DNA from: Streptomyces sp. TLI_053
GTDB taxonomy: Bacteria > Actinomycetota > Actinomycetes > Streptomycetales > Streptomycetaceae
DNA: 64,000 bases
NCBI RefSeq assembly: GCF_900105395.1
Contig: NZ_LT629775.1
Span: forward strand, 7,901,501-7,965,500
Direction of reading: 5' to 3'
Positions 50,596-59,513 of this stretch are shown in pieces. The position numbers and the translations under genes were made by a program. Positions within the stretch are counted from its first letter, which is position 1. Each line of letters opens with the position of its first letter. Under the pieces are notes generated by a model, which searched no databases, was not told where the DNA came from, and saw nothing but the letters and a program-made list of their open reading frames with translations.

Positions 50596-52953
50596 ATGGA
50601 ATCGAACACTCCCCCGATATGGAACTCGCCCGAGGACGAGACACCGCAGCCGGCCCGGAGCTCGCCGCTGCGGCTGGCCCGCCACGGAGCGACCTTCCTG
50701 GGCGTCAGTGTGGTGTCCGGCGCGCTGCTGGCGGGCATGGCCCTGCCGGCCGTCGGCGCGCTCGGGCTGTCCGCCAAGAACACGGCGGAGGGGTTCGACG
50801 ACATCCCGGACGATTTCAGGACGCCGCCGCTCACCCAGGCGACCCAGATCTTCGACGCCGGCGGCGCGCTGATCGCCAAGGTCTACGAGCGGGACCGCAC
50901 CGTGCTCACGGCCGAGCAGATGTCCCCGCTGATGCGGCAGGCCCAGGTCGACATCGAGGACGCCCGCTTCTACGAGCACGGCGCCGTCGACCCCAAGGGC
51001 CTGCTCCGGGCGATCAGCAAGAACGCCGAGAGCGGGACCACCGCCCAGGGCGCCTCCACGCTGACCCAGCAGTACGTGAAGAACGTCAACGTGGAGAAGG
51101 CCGGCGACGACCCGGTGGCGGTCCGGGAGGCGCAGCGCAAGACCCTGGGCCGCAAGATCCAGGAGCTGAAGATCGCCATCAAGCTGGAGGAGGAGCTGAC
51201 CAAGGACCAGATCCTCACCAACTACCTCAACATCACCTATTACGGGAACGGCGCCTACGGTGTCGAGGCCGCCTCCCAGCGGTACTTCGGCAAGTCGAAC
51301 AAGGACCTCACCGTCGCCGAGGCCGCCACCCTGGCCGGACTGGTGCAGAACCCGTCCCAGTACGACCCCAAGGCGCACCCGCAGGCCGCGCTCAACCGGC
51401 GCAACACCGTGCTCGACAAGATGCTGGAGAACGGCCACATCACGGCCGACCAGGCCAAGGAGGCCAAGGCCGCCCCGCTGGGCCTGAACTACCAGGAGCC
51501 GCAGAACGGCTGCATCACCGCGAAGGCGGGCATGGGCTTCTTCTGCGACTACGTCCGCCACGTGGTCAAGCAGGACCCGGCCTTCGGCGCCACCGCCTCG
51601 GAGCGCAAGAAGCTCTGGGACCAGGGCGGCCTGAACATCCGCACCACCCTCGACCCGGACAAGCAGGCCGCCGCCCAGAGCGCGGTCAGCTCGAACGTGC
51701 GCGTCACCGACCCGGTGTCGGCCGCCGCCACCATGGTCGAGCCGGGCACCGGCAAGATCCTGGCGATGGCCCAGACCCGCCCGTACGGCCTCTCCGCGGC
51801 CAAGAACCAGACCGTCGTCAACTTCAACGTCGATGCGGCGATGGGCGGCGGCAACGGCTTCCAGCCCGGCTCCACCTTCAAGCCGATCGTGGTGGCGGCC
51901 GCCCTGGAGGCGGGTCTGACGCCCACCCAGGAGTACTCCTCGCCGAACAAGCTCGAGTACCCGACCATGAAGACCTGCGAGGGCACCTGGAAGAACACCA
52001 CCAAGCCCAAGGCGGTGGTGCCCAACGAGTCGGCGAGCGAGCAGGGGCCGTACCAGCTGAAGGAGGCGATGGCCCTCTCGGTCAACACCTACTTCGTGCA
52101 GATGGAGCAGGAGATCGGCCTCTGCGCGGTCAAGCAGATGGCCAACAAGCTCGGCATCGGCGGCAAGGCCAGCGGCAAGCCGCTGGACGAGGTCCCCGCG
52201 ATGGGCCTCGGTGTCGAGGAGGTGAGCCCGCTGAGCATGGCCGGTGTCTACGCGACCTTCGCCGCCGGCGGCAAGTACTGCGCCCCGCTCGCCATCACCT
52301 CGATCACCACCGTCGACGGCAAGGACGTGCCGGTCCCGGCCGCCCACTGCGAGACGGCCTTCTCCGCCGACACCGCCAAGGTGGTGAACACCGTCCTCAA
52401 CGGCGTCACCGAGACCGGCACCGGCCGCGACCTGGGCCTGGAGGGGGACCGGCAGATCGCCGGCAAGACCGGCACCTCCGACAAGAAGCGGGCCGCCTGG
52501 TTCAGCGGCTACACCCCGCAGCTCGCCACCTCGGTCTGGATCGGCGGCCCCAACGGCGGTGTGGAGATGCGCAACATCACCATCAACGGCAAGTACCGCA
52601 AGGAGGTCTTCGGCGCCGACGGCCCCGGGCCGATCTGGCGGGACGCCATGAACCAGGCCCTGCGCGGGACGCCCAAGCAGACCATACCGATGGCCGACAT
52701 CCCCGACGCCCCGCCCCGCAAGGACCCGAACGCCAGCGGCAGCGCCAGCGCTTCCGGTTCGCCGACCGGTTCCCCGACCGGCTCCCCGACCGGCTCCCCG
52801 ACCGGTTCCCCGACCAACCCCCGCACCGGCGGCGGCCGGACCTCGGCCCCGGCCCATCCGCCGGCCACGGCTCCTGCGAACACCCCGGCCGGAGCGCCGG
52901 CCAACGCACCGGCTGGTGCCGCCGCCAATGCCCCGACCGGTCAGGACGACTGA
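50596..52953 (+). CDS. class A penicillin-binding protein (transglycosylase/transpeptidase)
   Basis: A 785-residue membrane-anchored bifunctional peptidoglycan synthase. After a cytoplasmic start and the helix ATFLGVSVVSGALLAGMALPAVGAL, the GT51 domain has IEDARFYEHGAVDPKGLLRAI (catalytic Glu) and GASTLTQQYVKN. The transpeptidase domain has GSTFKP (active Ser and Lys), SVN in LSVNTYF and KTGTS. The C-terminal tail is a Ser-Pro-Thr-Gly repeat (five near-copies from a 12-bp DNA repeat at about 52756-52814) then Ala/Pro-rich, probably wall-spanning. It belongs to the several PBP1-like paralogues of Streptomyces. Confidence 0.95.
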   Translation: MESNTPPIWNSPEDETPQPARSSPLRLARHGATFLGVSVVSGALLAGMALPAVGALGLSAKNTAEGFDDIPDDFRTPPLTQATQIFDAGGALIAKVYERDRTVLTAEQMSPLMRQAQVDIEDARFYEHGAVDPKGLLRAISKNAESGTTAQGASTLTQQYVKNVNVEKAGDDPVAVREAQRKTLGRKIQELKIAIKLEEELTKDQILTNYLNITYYGNGAYGVEAASQRYFGKSNKDLTVAEAATLAGLVQNPSQYDPKAHPQAALNRRNTVLDKMLENGHITADQAKEAKAAPLGLNYQEPQNGCITAKAGMGFFCDYVRHVVKQDPAFGATASERKKLWDQGGLNIRTTLDPDKQAAAQSAVSSNVRVTDPVSAAATMVEPGTGKILAMAQTRPYGLSAAKNQTVVNFNVDAAMGGGNGFQPGSTFKPIVVAAALEAGLTPTQEYSSPNKLEYPTMKTCEGTWKNTTKPKAVVPNESASEQGPYQLKEAMALSVNTYFVQMEQEIGLCAVKQMANKLGIGGKASGKPLDEVPAMGLGVEEVSPLSMAGVYATFAAGGKYCAPLAITSITTVDGKDVPVPAAHCETAFSADTAKVVNTVLNGVTETGTGRDLGLEGDRQIAGKTGTSDKKRAAWFSGYTPQLATSVWIGGPNGGVEMRNITINGKYRKEVFGADGPGPIWRDAMNQALRGTPKQTIPMADIPDAPPRKDPNASGSASASGSPTGSPTGSPTGSPTGSPTNPRTGGGRTSAPAHPPATAPANTPAGAPANAPAGAAANAPTGQDD

Positions 52954-53036
52954 CGGATCGTCATGTCTTCGTGCGCACCGACGGGCAGCCGGTGCGTCGG
53001 GCGCCGCCGCGGCGTTCTTCGGGTGAAGGGTTCCTC

Positions 53037-53077
53037 GGGGTGAGGGGTTCCTCGGGGCACGAGGGGCCCCTCACCCC
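53037..53077. terminator. stem-loop between convergent genes
   Basis: 11-bp stem GGGGTGAGGGG / CCCCTCACCCC, overlapping the stop of the iron ATPase gene. A direct repeat GGTTCCTCGGGG occurs twice beside it. Confidence 0.65.
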
Positions 53078-53889
53078 CGCTTCGGGGCGGCCGGGACGAC
53101 CAGTGGGGTGCCGGTCTCCGGGTCGGGGATGATCCGGCAGGGGAGGCGGTAGACCTCCTCCACCAGCTCGGCGGTGAGGATCCCGGTCGGGTCGCCGGCG
53201 GCCACCACCTTGCCGTCGCGCATCACGATGAGGTGGGTGGCGTAGCGGGCGGCCTGGTTGAGGTCGTGGAGGACGGCGACCAGGGTGCGGCCCTGGGTGC
53301 GGTGGAGGCGGTCGCAGAGGTCCAGGACCTCGATCTGGTGGCTGATGTCCAGGTAGGTGGTGGGCTCGTCGAGGAGCAGCAGCGGGGTCTGCTGGGCGAG
53401 GGCCATCGCGATCCAGACGCGCTGGCGCTGGCCGCCGGAGAGTTCGTCGACGGGGCGGTCGGCGAGTTCGGCGACGCCGGTGGCGGCCATCGACTCCTCG
53501 GTGATCCGCTCGTCCTCGTGGGACCACTGGCGCAGCAGGCCCTGGTGGGGGTGGCGGCCGCGGGCGACGAGGTCGGCGACGGTGATGCCGTCGGGGGCCA
53601 CCGAGGACTGGGGGAGCAGGCCGAGGGTGCGGGCGACCTGGCGGGCGGGGAGGCGGGCGAGGTCGGCGCCGTCGAGGAGGACGGTGCCGCGGCTGGGACG
53701 CAGGACGCGGGCGAGGGCGCGCAGCAGGGTGGACTTGCCGCAGGCGTTGGGGCCGATGACCACGGTGAAGGAGTGGTCGGGGATCTCGACGTCCAGGCCC
53801 TCGGTGACGGTCCGCCGGTCGTAGGAGAGGGTGAGGTCGTGGGCGGTGAGGCGGGCGGTGGTGGTGTCCGGGGTGGCGGCGAGGGTCAT
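53071..53889 (-). CDS. iron-siderophore ABC transporter ATPase (FecE/FepC type)
   Basis: A 272-residue ATPase: Walker A VIGPNACGKSTLLRAL (about 42-57), signature ELSGGQRQRVWIAMALAQ, Walker B LLLLDEPTTYLDIS and H-loop VAVLHDLNQAARYA. The Ala-Cys in the Walker A loop and the DLNQA segment are typical of siderophore/cobalamin importers. It is last of the three leftward genes, all under the iron box at 56105. Confidence 0.94.
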   Translation of the reverse strand: MTLAATPDTTTARLTAHDLTLSYDRRTVTEGLDVEIPDHSFTVVIGPNACGKSTLLRALARVLRPSRGTVLLDGADLARLPARQVARTLGLLPQSSVAPDGITVADLVARGRHPHQGLLRQWSHEDERITEESMAATGVAELADRPVDELSGGQRQRVWIAMALAQQTPLLLLDEPTTYLDISHQIEVLDLCDRLHRTQGRTLVAVLHDLNQAARYATHLIVMRDGKVVAAGDPTGILTAELVEEVYRLPCRIIPDPETGTPLVVPAAPKRG

Positions 53890-53937
53890 GGCGAGGACTC
53901 GTTCGGTCGGGGTCGGGTAGTGGGGGGGCGGCGGCGG

Positions 53938-54984
53938 TCACAGCCGGCCGGCGCGGCGTTCGGCGGCCAGCAGCCAGACCAGGTAGCCGCCGCCGAGCAC
54001 GCCGGTGACCACGCCGACCGGCAGCTGCCGCCCGCCGAAGGCGTGCTGGGCGGCGAGGTCGGCGGCGGCGAGCAGGGCCGCGCCCATCGCGGTGGAGGCC
54101 AGCAGGTTGGGGCCGGGGGCGCGGGTGAGGCGGCGGGCCAGTTGGGGTGCGGTGAGGGCGACGAAGGAGACCGGTCCGGCGGCGGCCGCGGCGACCGAGG
54201 CGAGCAGCACGGCGCAGCCCAGCAGGACGGGCCGGATCCGTTCGACCGGTACGCCGAGGCCGAGGGCGGTGTCGTCGCCGAGTTCCAGCATCCGCAGGCC
54301 GGGGCCGCAGGCGAGCAGGACCACCGGGAGCAGCACGGCGAGAACGGCGAGCAGGGGGAGGGCGTCGTCCCAGCCGCGTCCGTCGAGGCTGCCGGTGAGC
54401 CAGAGCAGGGCGCGGGCGGCCTCCATCAGCTTGATCCGGGTGAGCAGGTAGCCGTTGACACCGCCGAGCACGGCGGCGACGCCGATGCCGACCAGGACGA
54501 GTCGGTGTCCGCCGTTGCCGCCGCGCCGGGCGAGGGCGCGGATCAGCGCGCCGGCGGCGGTGCCGCCGGCCACGGCGCCGCCGGCCAGGGCGAGGCTGCT
54601 GCCGCCGGTCGCGACCACCAGCAGCGCACCGGTGGTGGCGCCCTGGGTGAGGCCGAGGATGTCGGGGCTGCCGAGCGGGTTGCGGACCAGGGCCTGGAGG
54701 ACGGCGCCGGAGAGGGCGAGGGCGGCGCCGGTGAGCAGGGCGGTGACCACCCGGGGGAGCCGCAGTTCGTTGACGACGAAGTCGGCCGCGGGGTCGCCGC
54801 CGCCGGTGAGGGCACCGATCACCTCGCCCGGGGTGAGCGGGTAGTCGCCGCTGCCGAGGGTCGTCACGGCGACGGCGATCGCGGTGAACAGGCAGGCGGT
54901 GACGGCGAGCACGGTGCGCGGGCGGTAGCGGACGGAGAGTCCGCCGGGGGTGCGCAGGGTGCGGGTGCGGGTGAGGTCGGTCAT
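53938..54984 (-). CDS. iron-siderophore ABC permease (FecCD family)
   Basis: A 348-residue permease with nine to ten hydrophobic helices. Family segments LRLPRVVTALLTGAALALSGAVLQALVRNPLGSPDILGLTQGA and AGPVSFVALTAPQLARRL (coupling to the ATPase) are complete. ATG 54984 overlaps the stop of the partner permease (ATGA). Confidence 0.94.
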   Translation of the reverse strand: MTDLTRTRTLRTPGGLSVRYRPRTVLAVTACLFTAIAVAVTTLGSGDYPLTPGEVIGALTGGGDPAADFVVNELRLPRVVTALLTGAALALSGAVLQALVRNPLGSPDILGLTQGATTGALLVVATGGSSLALAGGAVAGGTAAGALIRALARRGGNGGHRLVLVGIGVAAVLGGVNGYLLTRIKLMEAARALLWLTGSLDGRGWDDALPLLAVLAVLLPVVLLACGPGLRMLELGDDTALGLGVPVERIRPVLLGCAVLLASVAAAAAGPVSFVALTAPQLARRLTRAPGPNLLASTAMGAALLAAADLAAQHAFGGRQLPVGVVTGVLGGGYLVWLLAAERRAGRL

Positions 54985-56030
54985 GCGCGGGCCGCCTTCG
55001 TGCGACGGACGAGGAGGAGGAAGAAGAGGCCGCCGAGCACGGAGGTGACGAGGCCGACCTGGAGTTCGCCGGGCCGGCCGACGACGCGGCCGAGCACGTC
55101 GGAGCCGAGCAGCAGCAGCGGCGCGAGCACGGCGCAGTACGGCAGCATCCAGCGCAGGTCGGGGCCGGTGAGGGCGCGGACCAGGTGGGGCACGGTCAGG
55201 CCGACGAACACGATCGGTCCGCAGGCGGCGGTGGCGGCACCGCAGAGCAGGGTGACGGTGAGGACGGCGCCGGCCCGGACCCGGGCGGGCCGGGCACCGA
55301 GGGCGCGGGCGGAGTCCTCGCCCAGGGCGAGCGCGTTGAGCGGCCGGGCGAGGGCGAGCGCCAGCACCGCGCCGACCAGGACGAACGGCGCGACGGCGGT
55401 GACGGTGCCGGGTCCGGCGGCGGCCAGTGAGCCGATGGTCCAGAACCGCATCCGGTCCAGCGAGGCGGAGTCCAGCAGCATCACGGCGCTGACGTAGGAA
55501 TAGAGGGCGGCGTTGAGCGCGGCACCGGCCAGGGCGAGCCGGGCGGGGGTGGCCCGGCGTCCGCCGCCGACCGCGTAGCCGAGGGCGGAGACGACGCCGG
55601 CGCCGGCCAGGCCGAACCACACGTAGCCGGTGAAGCCGCCGACGCCGAGGAAGGCGATCGCGGTGGCGATTGCGGCGGAGGCGCCCGCGTTGATGCCGAG
55701 CAGACCGGGGTCGGCGAGCGGGTTGCGGGTGACGGCCTGCATGACGGCGCCGGCCAGGCCGAGGGCGGTGCCGGCGAGCAGTCCGAGCAGGGTGCGCGGG
55801 ACCCGCATCCGGTTGACGACCGGGTAGGCCGGGGAGGCGGGGTCGGTGAGACCGTGCCAGACCTCGGCGGGGGAGAGCGCCTTGGCGCCGACGGCGATGC
55901 TGAGCACCACGGCGGCGGCCAGCAGGGCGAGGGCGGCGAGCAGCCCGAGGGCGCGGGTCCGGTGGCGGTGGCGGCGGCCGGCGGGCGCGGCCGGTGCGGG
56001 CGGTCCCGGGCGGGCGGTGACGTCGTGCAT
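54981..56030 (-). CDS. iron-siderophore ABC permease (FecCD family)
   Basis: A 349-residue permease partner. RMRVPRTLLGLLAGTALGLAGAVMQAVTRNPLADPGLLGINAGAS and CGPIVFVGLTVPHLVRAL are the family signatures. Its start is 75 bp from the IdeR-like box, making it the first gene of the leftward transcript and divergent from the binding protein. Confidence 0.94.
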   Translation of the reverse strand: MHDVTARPGPPAPAAPAGRRHRHRTRALGLLAALALLAAAVVLSIAVGAKALSPAEVWHGLTDPASPAYPVVNRMRVPRTLLGLLAGTALGLAGAVMQAVTRNPLADPGLLGINAGASAAIATAIAFLGVGGFTGYVWFGLAGAGVVSALGYAVGGGRRATPARLALAGAALNAALYSYVSAVMLLDSASLDRMRFWTIGSLAAAGPGTVTAVAPFVLVGAVLALALARPLNALALGEDSARALGARPARVRAGAVLTVTLLCGAATAACGPIVFVGLTVPHLVRALTGPDLRWMLPYCAVLAPLLLLGSDVLGRVVGRPGELQVGLVTSVLGGLFFLLLVRRTKAARA

Positions 56031-56104
56031 GGTGGGGTGCTCCGGGGACCGGGGTGCGGACGGTGGGTGGCGGGGCGCCGACGGACGGTCGACAGGCCGG
56101 TGAA

Positions 56105-56123
56105 TATGGTTAGGCTAACCTAA
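56105..56123. promoter_or_regulatory. IdeR/DmdR1 iron box
   Basis: TATGGTTAGGCTAACCTAA matches the 19-bp actinobacterial iron-box consensus (TTAGGTTAGGCTAACCTAA) at 17 of 19 positions. It lies between the divergent permease and binding protein genes, so iron-loaded regulator should repress both. Confidence 0.9.
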
Positions 56124-56190
56124 GTCCCGGCTCGGGGTGCGACCCGCCCCGGGACCTTCACCACTCCCACCACCGAACAAAGGCACCCCC

Positions 56191-57240
56191 ATGCCCAACC
56201 CCGGCCTCCCGACCCCCGGGCGACCCACCCGCCGCACCCTCCTCACCGCCGCGGGCGCCCTCGGCCTCGGCGCCGCACTGGCCGCCTGCGGCAGCGGGGG
56301 CGGGGGCGGCACGAAGGGCGCGGACGGCGGGGGCGCCGACGGCAAGGCCTGGTCCTTCACCGACGACCGGGGCCGGGCCGTCACCGCGAAGAACACCCCG
56401 CGCCGGATCGTCGCCTTCACCGGAACCGCCGCCGCCCTGCACGACTTCGGACTCGGCGACCGGATCGCCGGCGTCTTCGGCGAGACCAGGCGCGCCGACG
56501 GCAGGGCCGACCCGTCCGCCGGCGAGCTCGACATCGACAAGGTCACCATCGTCGGCAACGCCTGGGGCGAGTTCGGCATCGAGAAGTACGCGGCGCTGCG
56601 CCCCGACCTGCTGGTCACCCACATGTACGACCCGGACGCCCTCTGGTACGTCCCGGACGAGAGCAAGGACAAGATCCTCGCCCTCGCCCCGAGCGTCGCC
56701 GTCACCACCGCCCGGGTCCCGCTGCCCGAGCCGATCAAGCGCTATGCCGCGCTGGCCGAGTCGCTCGGCGCGGACCTGAACGCCAAGCGGGTCACCGAGG
56801 CCAAGGCCCGCTTCGAGGCCGCCGCGGAGACCCTGCGGCAGGCCGCGAAGGCCGCCGGCGGGCTCAAGGTGATGGCCGCCTCCGGCAGCGCCGACCTCTT
56901 CTACGTCACCAACCCGGCGGTCAGCACCGACCTGATGTACTTCCGCGAGCTGGGCGTCGACTTCGTCGTCCCGGACGCGCTCGACCCGCAGGGCTACTTC
57001 GAGAGCCTGAGCTGGGAGAACGCCGGCAAGTACCAGGCCGACCTGATCCTGCTCGACAACCGCAGCACCGCCCTCCAGCCCGCCGACCTGGCGGCCAAGC
57101 CGGCCTGGTCGGCGCTGCCCGCCGTCAAGGCCGGCCAGGTCGCCCCGTGGGACGCGGTGCCGCGCTTCTCCTGGCTGGGCGCCGCCCCGCTGCTGGAGAA
57201 CCTGGCCAAGGCCGTCCAGGGCGCGAAGAAGCTCGGCTGA
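56191..57240 (+). CDS. iron-siderophore binding lipoprotein
   Basis: A 349-residue periplasmic-binding-protein-like lipoprotein. The signal carries twin Arg and a lipobox, RRTLLTAAGALGLGAALAAC, followed by a Gly-rich linker. The core has WSFTDDRGRAVTAKNTPRRIVAF, RPDLLVTHMYDPDALWYVPDES and SWENAGKYQADLILLDNRS, the two-lobe FecB/BtuF-type fold. It delivers ferric siderophore or a related chelate to the adjacent FecCD permeases. No siderophore synthesis genes are in the window. Confidence 0.92.
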   Translation: MPNPGLPTPGRPTRRTLLTAAGALGLGAALAACGSGGGGGTKGADGGGADGKAWSFTDDRGRAVTAKNTPRRIVAFTGTAAALHDFGLGDRIAGVFGETRRADGRADPSAGELDIDKVTIVGNAWGEFGIEKYAALRPDLLVTHMYDPDALWYVPDESKDKILALAPSVAVTTARVPLPEPIKRYAALAESLGADLNAKRVTEAKARFEAAAETLRQAAKAAGGLKVMAASGSADLFYVTNPAVSTDLMYFRELGVDFVVPDALDPQGYFESLSWENAGKYQADLILLDNRSTALQPADLAAKPAWSALPAVKAGQVAPWDAVPRFSWLGAAPLLENLAKAVQGAKKLG

Positions 57241-57254
57241 CGAGCGGACCGGGT

Positions 57255-57299
57255 GCCGGAGCGGCGGGGGCGGCTGCCCGTACGTCCCGCCGCTCCGGC
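57255..57299. terminator. terminator between convergent genes
   Basis: Perfect 14-bp stem GCCGGAGCGGCGGG / CCCGCCGCTCCGGC with a 17-nt loop. Confidence 0.85.
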
Positions 57300-57336
57300 G
57301 GATGTCCCGGCCGGTCGACCCGCTCCGGCCCTACTA

Positions 57337-57906
57337 CTAGGAGGGGAAGGGCCAGGTCGGGCACCACGGCGGGATGACCTGGCCGGGGTAGGACGGGCCC
57401 CACGGCGGGCACGTGGGCAGCGGCTGCGGCGGGGCGGAGGTCCAGAGGATCTTGCCGTTCAGCTCGACCGCGATCGCGCCCTCGTTGTAGATGGTCAGCT
57501 CGGCGCCCCACTTGCCGCCGGTCTGGCTGTTCCACAGCGGGGTGTTGTCGGCGGCGTACACGACGAGGTTGCCGTCGCCCTGGATCACCAGGAACTCGCC
57601 GCGGGGCATGGCGCCCTGGGCGACCCAGATCGCCTTGCCGTCGCGGTACAGCACGACGTTGCCGTCGCCCTGCATGGCCAGCATCACCTTGCCGTTCGGC
57701 GAGTACCAGGCCTGGTTGCGGCCGATCGAGGTGTTGCCGGGGATGCGGGTGGGCGGGGTGAGCGCGGCCGTCGCGAGGGCGGGGGCCCCGGCCGTCGAGG
57801 GGGCGGCCGGGGCCGGGGCGGCGGTGGCCGTGCCGGAGGCGAAGGTGGCGAAGCCGATCGCGGCGACGGCGGCGAGGGCCGCCGCTCTGGTGCGGAGACT
57901 GGTCAT
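57337..57906 (-). CDS. secreted bulb-type (mannose-binding) lectin
   Basis: A 189-residue secreted protein. Signal peptide to about residue 30 (FASGTATAAPA), then a B-lectin domain with repeats MLAMQGDGNVVLYRDGK and FLVIQGDGNLVVYAADN, each holding the Q-x-D-x-N-x-V-x-Y mannose-binding motif; a third site (LTIYNEGAIAVEL) is degenerate. The C-terminal tail is Pro/Trp/Cys-rich (TCPPWGPSYPG, PPWCPTWPFPS), with two Cys likely bridged. The stop is followed directly by two more in-frame TAGs (57331-57336). It fits with the mannoside theme but is not linked by operon. Confidence 0.9.
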   Translation of the reverse strand: MTSLRTRAAALAAVAAIGFATFASGTATAAPAPAAPSTAGAPALATAALTPPTRIPGNTSIGRNQAWYSPNGKVMLAMQGDGNVVLYRDGKAIWVAQGAMPRGEFLVIQGDGNLVVYAADNTPLWNSQTGGKWGAELTIYNEGAIAVELNGKILWTSAPPQPLPTCPPWGPSYPGQVIPPWCPTWPFPS

Positions 57907-58098
57907 GGCGGGGTACGGGATCCTTCCGGACGTGCGGGGCGGCCCGGTCGGGGCCGCTGATCTGACGGCGCGTCGGTCCGTTCCTGCGCGCCGGGCGCCC
58001 AGGTTATGGCCGCCGGAACGGCGGGTGGCGGCAGATCGACCGGCAGCTTCCCGGCACCCCGTACGCCCCCCGCGCGCCCCCTAGCGCCCCCGCGGCCC

Positions 58099-59451
58099 CT
58101 ACCGCCCCCGGTGCGCCGCGATCAGCCGCGCGTAGTGGTGGCCGCTGGACTTGATGGTGCGGCGCTGGGTCGGGTAGTCCACGTGGACCAGCCCGAAGCG
58201 CTTGGCGTACCCGTACGCCCACTCGAAGTTGTCGAGCAGCGACCAGGCGAAGTACCCCGCCAGCGGCGCGCCCCGGTCGACGGCCCGGGCGCAGGCGGCG
58301 AGGTGCTCGGCCAGGAACGCGGTCCGCTCCGGGTCGTGCACGCTGCCGTCGGCGGCCACCGAGTCGGCGTACGCCGAGCCGTTCTCGGTGACGTAGATCC
58401 GCTCGGCGTCGTACTCCTCGGTGAGCCGGAGCAGCAGCTGCTCCAGTCCGGGCGCGTGGACCTCCCAGGGCATCGCGGTGTGCTCCCGGTTGGGGCCGGG
58501 CAGTTGGCGGACGTACGGGGCCGGCCCGGCGGGGTCGTCGGCGACGATCTGGCGGAAGTAGTAGTTGAGGCCCAGCCAGTCCAGCGGCGCGGCGATGAGG
58601 TCGAGGTCCCCGGGGCGCTCCGGCAGGTCGACACCGTAGACCCGCAGCATGTCCTCGGGGTAGCCCCGGCCGTGGATCGGGTCGAGCCACCAGCGGTTGA
58701 CGTGGCCGTCGGCGCGGACGGCGGCGGCCAGGTCGGCGGGCGAGTCGGTGGCCGGCTCGATCGGGCTGAGGTTGTTGACGATGCCGATCCGGGCGTCCCG
58801 GACGTTCTCGCGCAGCACCTGCACGGCCAGGCCGTGGGCGAGGTGCAGGTGGTAGGAGGCGTGCACGGCGGCGGTGAGGTCGGTCAGCCCGGGGGCCATC
58901 GCGCCGTCGAGGTGGCCGATCCAGGCCGAGCAGAGCGGCTCGTTGAGCGTCGCCCAGTCGGTGACCCGGTCGCCGAGCCGGGCGGAGACCGCGGCGGTGT
59001 ACTCGGCGAACCGCTCGGCGGTGTCCCGTACCGGCCAGCCGCCCCGGTCCTGCTGCGCCTGCGGGAGGTCCCAGTGGTACAGGGTCGGGAACGGGCGGAT
59101 CCCGGCCGCCAGCAGGCCGTCCACCAGCCGGTCGTAGAAGTCCAGGCCGGCCCGGTTGACCCGGTCGTCGGCGAGCGGCACCACGCGCGGCCAGGCGATC
59201 GAGAACCGGTAGGCGCCGAGGCCGAGCCGGCCCATCAGCGCGACGTCCTCGGGCCAGCGGTGGTAGTGGTCGCAGGCGGTGTCGCCGGTGTCGCCCCCGG
59301 CCACCCGGCCCGGGGTGCGCGCGAAGGTGTCCCAGATCGAGGGGGCGCGCCCGTCGGTGTCCGCCGCGCCCTCGATCTGGTAGGCGGCGGTGGCCGCTCC
59401 CCAGAGGAAGTCGTCGGGCAGGGCGGCCAGTTGAGTGCCGGGGTCGGTCAT
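58099..59451 (-). CDS. beta-glucosidase, GH1
   Basis: A 450-residue cytoplasmic (beta/alpha)8 enzyme of normal GH1 length. N-terminal signature FLWGAATAAYQIEGA; acid/base Glu in WATLNEPLCSA; nucleophile Glu in IYVTENGSAY; aglycone-site YFAWSLLDNFEWAYGYAKRFG. It hydrolyses beta-linked di- or oligosaccharides brought in by the adjacent importer. ATG 59451; last gene of the leftward operon beginning at 62606. The 190-bp gap to the lectin gene shows no gene. Confidence 0.95.
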   Translation of the reverse strand: MTDPGTQLAALPDDFLWGAATAAYQIEGAADTDGRAPSIWDTFARTPGRVAGGDTGDTACDHYHRWPEDVALMGRLGLGAYRFSIAWPRVVPLADDRVNRAGLDFYDRLVDGLLAAGIRPFPTLYHWDLPQAQQDRGGWPVRDTAERFAEYTAAVSARLGDRVTDWATLNEPLCSAWIGHLDGAMAPGLTDLTAAVHASYHLHLAHGLAVQVLRENVRDARIGIVNNLSPIEPATDSPADLAAAVRADGHVNRWWLDPIHGRGYPEDMLRVYGVDLPERPGDLDLIAAPLDWLGLNYYFRQIVADDPAGPAPYVRQLPGPNREHTAMPWEVHAPGLEQLLLRLTEEYDAERIYVTENGSAYADSVAADGSVHDPERTAFLAEHLAACARAVDRGAPLAGYFAWSLLDNFEWAYGYAKRFGLVHVDYPTQRRTIKSSGHHYARLIAAHRGR

Positions 59452-59513
59452 GGCGGGCCTTTCGGGGCGGTGGAGGACAGGGGAGCGGGCGGTGCCGGGG
59501 TGCGGTGCGCGGG

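Noticed and set aside
45317..52857. Long minus-strand open frames opposite the second GH38 and the PBP gene.
   Set aside because: No recognisable domain and atypical residue use; shadows of the coding strand.
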